A stretch of 29,291 nucleotides of DNA from Flammeovirgaceae bacterium UBA5008 (GTDB taxonomy: Bacteria; Bacteroidota; Bacteroidia; Cytophagales; Cyclobacteriaceae), in assembly GCA_002398365.1 (NCBI GenBank), contig DGYK01000008.1:1-29291 (forward strand), written 5' to 3'. The translations under genes were made by a program, and so were the position numbers. Positions 23,419 through 29,291 of the stretch are shown here, piece by piece (the first letter of the stretch is position 1; each line of letters starts with the position of its first letter). A model generated the notes under the pieces. It was not told the DNA's origin and did not search any database. It saw nothing but the letters and a program-made list of their open reading frames with translations.

Positions 23419-25485
23419 ATGTTGATTTGTATGCGTATGAAAATGACAGTGAATTTTTCCAGACTTCCCTTGGTGGTTGCGCTGGCAGGAAGTTTTATGA
23501 CAGCGGTGGCCCAGCAAGAGCCATCGAAAGCAAAGTTCATTGATCCGGCTAACATGGATATTACAGTAAAGCCGGGCGATGATTTTGAAAAATATGCCGG
23601 TGGTAATTGGTTGCGTAGCAATCCCGTTCCTGCCAAAGAAACACAGTGGGGAAGTTTTACGATCCTCCGCGATTTTAATGTAAAGGCCGTACGCGAAATT
23701 CTTTTGGAGGCAGCTGCTGATAAAAGTGCTGCGCCCGGATCGGTCAAAAGAAGAGTAGGCGACTTTTATTCCGCAGCAATGGATAGCATGGCCATTGAAA
23801 AATTGGGTTTTACTCCCGCATTGCCCGACTATCAGCGTGCCGGAGCTGTCAAAACACCTAGCGAAGTAATCGATGAAATCATCTATCAACGCTCTAATGG
23901 GGTAGGCGGTCCGCTGTTTGGTTTTTTTGTAGGACAAGATCGGAAGCATCCGCAAACCATGGTCGTTCAACTTTCACAAGGTGGTACTTCCATGCCCGAC
24001 CGTGATTATTATCTGAAGGCCGATGCCCGTACGAAAAAAATCCAGGCCGCACATGCCAACTACATTACCACGCTTTTTACATTAGCCGGTGAATCAACGG
24101 AGACCGCGCAGAAAAGAGCTGAAATTATTTTCGCACTCGAAAAGAAATTGGCAGCGGCTCAGATGAGTCGCGTGGAGATGCGTGATCCTTACAAAACGTA
24201 TAATAAATTTTCTGTCAAGGATTTTTCCCAACGCACGCCCGGTTTTGATTGGTCAACTATTCTGGTAAAACTTCAGGCCAAAGGCCAAGACAGTATTTTA
24301 GTCAACTCACCACGTTTTTTTACGGTGGCAGATAGTTTATTGAGTACAGTTCCGATGTCCGACTGGCAAGCATATTTGCAGTGGAATGTGTTGCGATCAG
24401 CAGCGCCTTATCTGAGCAAACCATTCGTGAATGCCAACTTTGCTTATAATCAGGCGTTGAGCGGACAAAAAGTGCAAACACCTCGTTGGCAGCGCATGTC
24501 CTCTTTAACGGATAACACCATTGGTGAATTATTGGGACAATTGTATGTGGCCAAACATTTCAAGCCGGAAGCCAAAGCACGCATGGATGAAATGATTAAG
24601 AACTTGGTGAAGGCGTATGAAATCCGAATCAAGAAGTTGGATTGGATGAGCGATGTAACCAAGCAAAAAGCATTGGACAAACTAAAGGCATTCACTCCTA
24701 AAATTGGTTATCCGGAGAAGTGGAAAAATTACGATGGTTTGGAAATAAGTTCACAGACTTTTTATCTCAATCTTCGAAATGCAGGAAAGTGGGCGTATCA
24801 GGATATGGTGAGTCAATTGGGTAAACCGGTGGATAAAAAGAGATTCGGCATGACACCTCCTACCGTAAATGCCTATTACAATCCGGTAAACAATGAGATT
24901 GTTTTCCCCGCAGGAATTTTACAATTTCCTTTTTTCCATGCCGATGCTGATGATGCTTTTAATTACGGAGGTATTGGTGCCGTGATCGGTCACGAAATCT
25001 CGCATGGCTTTGATGATTCAGGAAGTCAGTATGACAAAGATGGAACATTGCGCAACTGGTGGACACCGGAAGATCTCGCCAGATTTAAAGAGCGTTCAAA
25101 AAAACTACAGGAACAGTTCGACAACTACACGGTGCTTGATTCATTGCATGTCAATGGCAAACTGACCTTGGGAGAAAATATTGGCGACCTCGGTGGATTG
25201 AATGCCGCATACGAAGCATTTAAAATGACACCGCAGGGAAAATCCAACAAGAAGATTGATGGCTTTACACCCGACCAGCGATTCTTTTTAGCCTGGGCAC
25301 AGGTATGGCGAAGCAATACGCTTACAGATACAAAGGCTCAGTTAATCGTGACGGACTCCCATTCTCCCAATGAATACCGAACCATCGGTGCACCGGTAAA
25401 TATGGATGCATGGTACGAGGCATTCAACGTGAAGCCCGGTCATAAACTATATAAGAAACCGGAAGAGCGCATTAAGATTTGGTAA
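23419..25485 (+). CDS. Exported M13-family (neprilysin/PepO-like) zinc endopeptidase
   Basis: The protein has 688 aa, close to the family's usual 670-700. A signal sequence ends near VAQQ (about residue 32). ATGs at 23419, 23431, 23437 and 23443 are all possible starts; the third gives the neatest signal peptide. The M13 N-terminal helical domain (about 45-430) includes DDFEKYAGGNWLRSNPVPA and MPDRDYYL. The catalytic domain has NAYYNPVNNEIVFPAGILQ, the zinc motif HEISH (H525, E526, H529) and the third ligand E586 in GENIGDLGG with D590. It would cleave oligopeptides in the periplasm or at the surface. A terminator follows, and it is probably transcribed alone. Confidence 0.94.
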   Translation: MLICMRMKMTVNFSRLPLVVALAGSFMTAVAQQEPSKAKFIDPANMDITVKPGDDFEKYAGGNWLRSNPVPAKETQWGSFTILRDFNVKAVREILLEAAADKSAAPGSVKRRVGDFYSAAMDSMAIEKLGFTPALPDYQRAGAVKTPSEVIDEIIYQRSNGVGGPLFGFFVGQDRKHPQTMVVQLSQGGTSMPDRDYYLKADARTKKIQAAHANYITTLFTLAGESTETAQKRAEIIFALEKKLAAAQMSRVEMRDPYKTYNKFSVKDFSQRTPGFDWSTILVKLQAKGQDSILVNSPRFFTVADSLLSTVPMSDWQAYLQWNVLRSAAPYLSKPFVNANFAYNQALSGQKVQTPRWQRMSSLTDNTIGELLGQLYVAKHFKPEAKARMDEMIKNLVKAYEIRIKKLDWMSDVTKQKALDKLKAFTPKIGYPEKWKNYDGLEISSQTFYLNLRNAGKWAYQDMVSQLGKPVDKKRFGMTPPTVNAYYNPVNNEIVFPAGILQFPFFHADADDAFNYGGIGAVIGHEISHGFDDSGSQYDKDGTLRNWWTPEDLARFKERSKKLQEQFDNYTVLDSLHVNGKLTLGENIGDLGGLNAAYEAFKMTPQGKSNKKIDGFTPDQRFFLAWAQVWRSNTLTDTKAQLIVTDSHSPNEYRTIGAPVNMDAWYEAFNVKPGHKLYKKPEERIKIW

Positions 25486-25512
25486 AAGAGCCGGATTAGA
25501 AACGGTATCAAG

Positions 25513-25543
25513 AAAGAGGCTGTCAATGAAAGGCAGCCTCTTT
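25513..25543 (+). terminator. Rho-independent terminator after the M13 peptidase gene
   Basis: A perfect 10-bp stem (AAAGAGGCTG at 25513-25522, CAGCCTCTTT at 25534-25543) with an 11-base loop is followed by TGTTTG. It lies 27 bases after the stop codon. Confidence 0.88.
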
Positions 25544-25561
25544 TGTTTGATCCACTCCACC

Positions 25562-25590
25562 TTGAAATGGCAGATTTGTCAGTATCTTTA
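25562..25590 (+). promoter_or_regulatory. Promoter of the lipoprotein operon
   Basis: TTG at 25562-25564 and TATCTTTA at 25583-25590 are 18 bases apart, close to the Bacteroidota consensus (last base A for G). The ATG follows at 25605, and the upstream terminator at 25513-25543 isolates this unit from the peptidase gene. Confidence 0.5.
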
Positions 25591-25604
25591 AATAAAGGTT
25601 CTCT

Positions 25605-26168
25605 ATGGATAAACGATTAGGCTTATTCATTATGCTAGGCATGATCAGTTGCAGCCAAGCTAAGCGTCCTTCTGATTCTTTTAACAATCAGTTTGTTGCC
25701 GATCAGTTGGTAGATGCCTTCTATTCATTTGATCGCGAGTCTCTACAAACCGCTTTATCCGAAGCTAAATCTTCACAACCGAATCTATTATATTATCAGA
25801 AGTGGGCCGAGTGTGGCCATTATCAGATCGTGCAACGAAATCAACCTGTCCAGAAAAATGATTCAGTGATATTGGTTCCGGTTACGGTGAAAGACGATCT
25901 GATGCCGGCACTTGAAATTGATTTTCAGGTGACTGATACATTTCATATTGTTGTGCGCGATGGAATGATTCGCAGGGTAGAAACATCTTCCAATGACCCC
26001 GATACCTATTATGAAGCGAAAACGTGGGTCCGACAAAACCGCGCGGAGTGGGTAGAGAAACCCTGTGAAGGAATTTGGAATGGCGGCCCCACTCCGTGTG
26101 ATTGTATTAGGGGTTATATCAAAGGTTTTCAAGATTTTGTTAAATTGAAGAAAGTAATTACTAAATAA
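25605..26168 (+). CDS. Putative lipoprotein, function unknown
   Basis: The protein has 187 aa. A short hydrophobic start ends in MISC, a lipobox-like site with C16 as the probable lipidated residue. The mature part has alternating helix and beta-strand sequence that could be an NTF2-like fold (SFDRESLQTALSEA, then VTDTFHIVVRDGMIRRVE), but no family is certain. Three late cysteines (PCEGIW, TPCDCIRG) may form a disulfide. It leads an operon with the next two genes, with a 6-base gap to the first of them. Confidence 0.7.
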   Translation: MDKRLGLFIMLGMISCSQAKRPSDSFNNQFVADQLVDAFYSFDRESLQTALSEAKSSQPNLLYYQKWAECGHYQIVQRNQPVQKNDSVILVPVTVKDDLMPALEIDFQVTDTFHIVVRDGMIRRVETSSNDPDTYYEAKTWVRQNRAEWVEKPCEGIWNGGPTPCDCIRGYIKGFQDFVKLKKVITK

Positions 26169-26174
26169 GTTCCG

Positions 26175-26588
26175 ATGGAAAATCACTTCGATCTCAGCGA
26201 TCGCGAATTTGAAAGCCAATTTGCGAAGGGCATGTTCGATCCAAAACTATTCAGTCATGAAGCGCACCTGCGATTGGCCTGGATACATGTAACGAACTAT
26301 GGCGAAGCTATTGCAATCCAAAACGTGAGTGATCAATTGAAGCAGTTCGTCACCATCGTTGGTGCCCGCGATAAATACAACCACACATTAACCGTGGCAG
26401 CCGTGAAGGCAGTCCATCACTTTGTGAGGAGATCACATTCAATTTCATTTCAAGATTTTATTAACGAGTTCCCGCGACTGAAATACAATTTCAAAGAATT
26501 GATGGCCGTACATTATGGGGTGGATATTTACCATTCATCGGATGCCAAAGCGGTGTTTATAGAACCGGATTTGGTGCCATTTGATTAG
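26175..26588 (+). CDS. Small conserved-looking protein of unknown function
   Basis: The protein has 137 aa and is soluble. The pattern FSHEAHLRLAW (H28, E29, H31), then GARDKYNHTLTVAAVKAVHHF, then a closing FIEPDLVPFD is one I remember from hypothetical proteins in many Bacteroidota; no function is known to me. The cluster of His and Glu residues could bind a metal, but this is inference. It starts 6 bases after the lipoprotein stop and precedes a membrane protein by 27 bases. Confidence 0.78.
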   Translation: MENHFDLSDREFESQFAKGMFDPKLFSHEAHLRLAWIHVTNYGEAIAIQNVSDQLKQFVTIVGARDKYNHTLTVAAVKAVHHFVRRSHSISFQDFINEFPRLKYNFKELMAVHYGVDIYHSSDAKAVFIEPDLVPFD

Positions 26589-26615
26589 GTTCATTTTCAA
26601 TTAAGCGTTTCATTT

Positions 26616-27749
26616 GTGGAACTACATACTATCGTGAAGCGACAAAAACTCTCCGTTCAACTTTTTGGCAGATTTAATTTCTGGACAGGCCTTTTTATTG
26701 GCGGTGCTTCTGCAGTCTTGATATATCTGTTTTTGCTTTATAGTTATGCGATCACACAAAATGCACTTTCTATTTCCGGTGATGTAATTATTCTGACAAA
26801 GAATGAGCAATTTGCTTTTCGATTGTTTATTGCTGCCATTAGCATGGCGGTGGGCTTTGGCTTAACAGTCTGGAGTTGGTTTCATAATCCATTTAGGTTC
26901 ACCCATCGGTTTAGCTTCAATCAATACCTGCGGATCTCTATTCTTACAGGTGCATTAATGATGCTGATTGCAGTAATGCGCGGTGGAGACGTGGTGATAC
27001 AACTACTTTATAGTTTAGATGGCTACGACAATCATTTTAACTTTTATGAACAGGTGCCTGAATTGCTCGTGGTGCTGCCAACGTTTTTCTTTTTAAATGT
27101 ATGGACACCGATTCGTATCAAATACCGCGCAGGCAATTGGTTTTGGTATTCTATCCTCATCTATGTCGTAGGCTCATTGCTTCTCTCCCTGAGCAGTGAC
27201 GTGGATCAAAGCAATCGAATTGCAAAGTGGAAACGTGCCAATGCACCTTATCAACAAATGGTATATACTGAATTGTCTAAAGCCCGTGCGCAAGGGATTG
27301 AACTCGATAGTAGTCTGATTGAAGTATTGAACTTTAATACAAAAGAAAGAGTCGTGCGTTTGGCAAAACAATTAAAGAAGGACTTTCAGAGCCCAAACTC
27401 CATACCAACTCATAAGCTGGTAGCAGAACTTATTCTTATCAGGAAATCATTTGTGCGCGAACTTCCATCATCGGATTGGGAAAATGAACAAGCGTGCTGG
27501 CCATATGCGTTGCCACGCGATGTGTATCACCAACTCTCGCTGACAAACGACCCACTAAAAAAACAATATCTCCAACAGATTTTAGCAGAGGAGTGCTCAC
27601 TATTTATAAAATTTAGCGATCCTTCTTGGGTTGACTACGAATTCAATGGACTCGAAATCAAATACAGAAATCGAGAGGCGATGAGTTGGCGGTATCGGAA
27701 GATAGAATCAGAAATTGACAGTATGTATCGGGTGATGAACATAAAATAA
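26616..27749 (+). CDS. Polytopic membrane protein, function unknown
   Basis: The protein has 377 aa, read from GTG 26616; no ATG lies before the first membrane helix, and an internal GTG at 26634 is an alternative. Five hydrophobic helices are seen at about 22-46, 66-89, 104-122, 147-165 and 175-193. A charged, mainly helical 180-residue C-terminal domain follows, with no recognised motif (notable are SNRIAKWKRANAPY and a Cys-Trp pair, ACWPYALPRD). Its gene is the last of the lipoprotein operon. No family is known. Confidence 0.72.
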   Translation: MELHTIVKRQKLSVQLFGRFNFWTGLFIGGASAVLIYLFLLYSYAITQNALSISGDVIILTKNEQFAFRLFIAAISMAVGFGLTVWSWFHNPFRFTHRFSFNQYLRISILTGALMMLIAVMRGGDVVIQLLYSLDGYDNHFNFYEQVPELLVVLPTFFFLNVWTPIRIKYRAGNWFWYSILIYVVGSLLLSLSSDVDQSNRIAKWKRANAPYQQMVYTELSKARAQGIELDSSLIEVLNFNTKERVVRLAKQLKKDFQSPNSIPTHKLVAELILIRKSFVRELPSSDWENEQACWPYALPRDVYHQLSLTNDPLKKQYLQQILAEECSLFIKFSDPSWVDYEFNGLEIKYRNREAMSWRYRKIESEIDSMYRVMNIK

Positions 27750-27874
27750 ACTAGCGATTCAATGCTTGCTACATGACTACATTATGTGTTCTCTGCCTTG
27801 ATTCGAAATAACTCTCTTCGCTTTTTATCTTGAAAAACCGATATTTAAACTTTCATAATTTCATCAAAGATTCT

Positions 27875-28717
27875 ATGAACGCTTCTTCAATCGTATTCGG
27901 TCATTCGCAGCAAACCAAACGGGTATTGCTTACAGCTTTTGTTCTGGCAGCCTTTGTAGTAGGAACTATTTTCCTCGACCTGCTCGAAGCCAACTTTCAT
28001 GACACCTCTTTTTATTTATCAGAATCTTTTCTATTCAGCTCCTTCTGGCTGATCTTCTTTCCACTGTTATGGATACAATGGATTATCTATCATAAGACTT
28101 ATACGAAATCCATGCGAATCATTGGTTTGGTGCTTTCACCCGTGATTCATTTACTGATCTATCCCGCCTTGGTATGGATCATTTCGCGTTTTCTTTTTGA
28201 ACACACATTTCCTTATTGGCAGACCTTACAATATGAACTCACCACGTATAGTTTTGTTTTACTGGTGATGTATGCCATTCCCTTTATTCTCTACCCGTTC
28301 ATTCAGAAAAGGCAAGAAGATACACCTGTCGCAAAAGAAATAACTCCGCCCACCACCTCAGTTGAATTTGTCACTTCTTTTTTAGTAACCGAAGGAACCA
28401 AACGAAAGGTAATCCCCATAAGTGAAATCTGGTATTTCTCTGCCAATACACCCTACATTACCATCCATCAGTCAGCAAAAAGTTATCTGTTCCATGAAAC
28501 TTTGCGGTCGGTTGCAGCCAAAGTAAACCCCGATCAATTTGTCCGCATCCATAAATCAACGATCGTTAATCTCACGAAAGTGAGCTTTTACCAATCACGA
28601 CTCAATGGTGACTATGACATCACGTTAATGGACAAAACTGTACTGCGACTCAGCCGGAATTATGCAGCTAACTTCAAGAAGAAGTTTAGAAACACTCATC
28701 CGGATACCACCAAATAA
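27875..28717 (+). CDS. Membrane-anchored LytTR DNA-binding regulator
   Basis: ATG 27875 is chosen (280 aa); an in-frame TTG at 27830 would add 15 residues but overlaps a promoter-like TATCTTGA. Four membrane helices occupy about 16-37, 51-72, 81-107 and 120-143, followed by a Pro/Thr linker and a LytTR domain at about 169-271 (IPISEIWYFSANTPYITIH, FVRIHKSTIVNLTKV, LRLSRNYAANFKKKF). There is no receiver domain, so the signal probably comes through the membrane part, as in other membrane LytTR regulators of Bacteroidota. Targets are unknown; the next gene is a dioxygenase-like lipoprotein, which could be regulated by it (inference). Confidence 0.87.
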   Translation: MNASSIVFGHSQQTKRVLLTAFVLAAFVVGTIFLDLLEANFHDTSFYLSESFLFSSFWLIFFPLLWIQWIIYHKTYTKSMRIIGLVLSPVIHLLIYPALVWIISRFLFEHTFPYWQTLQYELTTYSFVLLVMYAIPFILYPFIQKRQEDTPVAKEITPPTTSVEFVTSFLVTEGTKRKVIPISEIWYFSANTPYITIHQSAKSYLFHETLRSVAAKVNPDQFVRIHKSTIVNLTKVSFYQSRLNGDYDITLMDKTVLRLSRNYAANFKKKFRNTHPDTTK

Positions 28718-28741
28718 CATCGTCTTACCTTATTTTATTTT

Positions 28742-28770
28742 TTTGAACGTAATGCAAGGATTCATCTTTG
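28742..28770 (+). promoter_or_regulatory. Promoter of the dioxygenase-like gene
   Basis: TTTG at 28742-28745 and CATCTTTG at 28763-28770 are 17 bases apart. The -7 box differs from TAnnTTTG in its first base only. The ATG at 28780 is 9 bases downstream, again a very short leader. Confidence 0.45.
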
Positions 28771-28779
28771 TCCGAAAAG

Positions 28780-29291
28780 ATGAAACTAATCCACCTTTTA
28801 AAACCTGGTCTAGCTGTTCTATTTTGTTTCAATGGTTGTCGCGGACAAGCCGTGCAGGATACTCCGGATTCCCCAACACAAGTCGCCCCGGAAATAGGAG
28901 GGGGCTGTGATGGCTGTGAGTTAATGTATGTGGGCATGCCGTCCGAGCTATCCGCTACGCATACGAGCATAGGTTGGAAGGAAGGCAAACATCGATTGAG
29001 GGTAACCGGACGCGTATTTCAATTGGATGGTAAGACGCCAGCACCCAACACCATTATTTATTATTGGCATACAGACGAACAAGGATTGTATTCTTCCGAT
29101 CAAGATGTTCCCCAAGCAGCACAGCGTCATGGCAAACTCCGTGGCTGGGTGAAGTCCGATGCAAATGGAAATTATACCATTCAAACATCACGACCCGCTG
29201 CCTATCCGAATGAAACCATTCCGCAACATATCCATCTTTCCATTAAAGAAAAGAATCGGAAGGAATACTATGCGGATCTTTATTTTGATGA
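28780..29291 (+). CDS. Intradiol ring-cleavage dioxygenase-like lipoprotein (3' end beyond window)
   Basis: About 170 codons are visible and the frame is open to the window edge. A lipobox-like FNGC places C20 as the lipidated cysteine. The core matches intradiol dioxygenases: YYWHTDEQGLYS with Y104, RGWVKSDANGNYTIQTSRP (121-139), Y142 and PQHIH with H150 and H152, giving the Tyr-Tyr-His-His ferric iron ligand set. Family members add two oxygen atoms to catechol-type rings between the hydroxyls. Exported lipid-anchored forms like this one occur in Bacteroidota and their substrates are mostly unknown. It follows the membrane LytTR regulator on the same strand. Confidence 0.82.
   Translation, partial: MKLIHLLKPGLAVLFCFNGCRGQAVQDTPDSPTQVAPEIGGGCDGCELMYVGMPSELSATHTSIGWKEGKHRLRVTGRVFQLDGKTPAPNTIIYYWHTDEQGLYSSDQDVPQAAQRHGKLRGWVKSDANGNYTIQTSRPAAYPNETIPQHIHLSIKEKNRKEYYADLYFD

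Noticed and set aside
28662..28910. 82-aa open frame across the end of the LytTR gene
   Set aside because: It overlaps the LytTR C-terminus and the start of the dioxygenase-like gene in a different frame; the true gene from 28780 is open to the window edge.

Overview
The window looks like a chromosomal segment of a Bacteroidota bacterium, most likely Cytophagales-like. The signs are LytTR regulators, a reg_prop/Y_Y_Y propeller protein, PKD and FN3 secreted proteins, an IcmF-type fused mutase, absence of clear Shine-Dalgarno sites, and promoters of the TTTG-N(17-20)-TAnnTTTG/TTCG kind ahead of several genes. No rRNA, tRNA, transposase or CRISPR array was recognised.

Left part (1-6171): a LytTR response regulator, an orphan histidine-kinase dimerisation/phosphotransfer (DHp-like) protein with no ATPase domain, then a tight four-gene envelope operon (OmpA-like, PKD, unknown secreted protein, and a large propeller sensor that ends in membrane helices instead of a kinase). 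The first two genes of the operon overlap by ATGA, as do the second and third. The middle-left part (6267-10068) holds small metabolic or unknown genes: a ureidoglycolate-lyase-like protein, a single-HKD phospholipase D/nuclease, a convergent unknown protein, and a 160-aa unknown minus-strand gene. That last gene has a 41-bp tandem repeat array beyond its terminator and three palindromes spaced exactly 40 bp apart upstream.

Centre (10444-15149): the most interesting locus. A 1326-aa secreted protein has an FN3 domain, a zincin metallopeptidase domain and a C-terminal GH19 (chitinase/lysozyme-like) domain. It overlaps a small exported protein by ATGA. The DNA switches abruptly from about 50% GC to clearly AT-rich just after the zincin domain, and the downstream partner shares the AT-rich composition. 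This is the layout expected for a polymorphic toxin whose tip and immunity gene were swapped in together. The toxin would act on cell-wall glycan, and the exported partner would protect the producer in the periplasm. Toxicity and immunity are inference.

Right part (15150-29291): an intergenic structured element, a DEAD-box RNA helicase with DbpA domain and Gly-rich tail, a strong terminator, the fused B12-dependent mutase IcmF (minus strand), and a triple-hairpin dispersed-repeat-like element. These are followed by a small membrane protein, an HGSNAT-like acyltransferase, an exported M13 metallopeptidase, a three-gene operon (lipoprotein, conserved unknown, membrane protein), a membrane-bound LytTR regulator and the start of a lipoprotein-type intradiol dioxygenase cut by the window edge.
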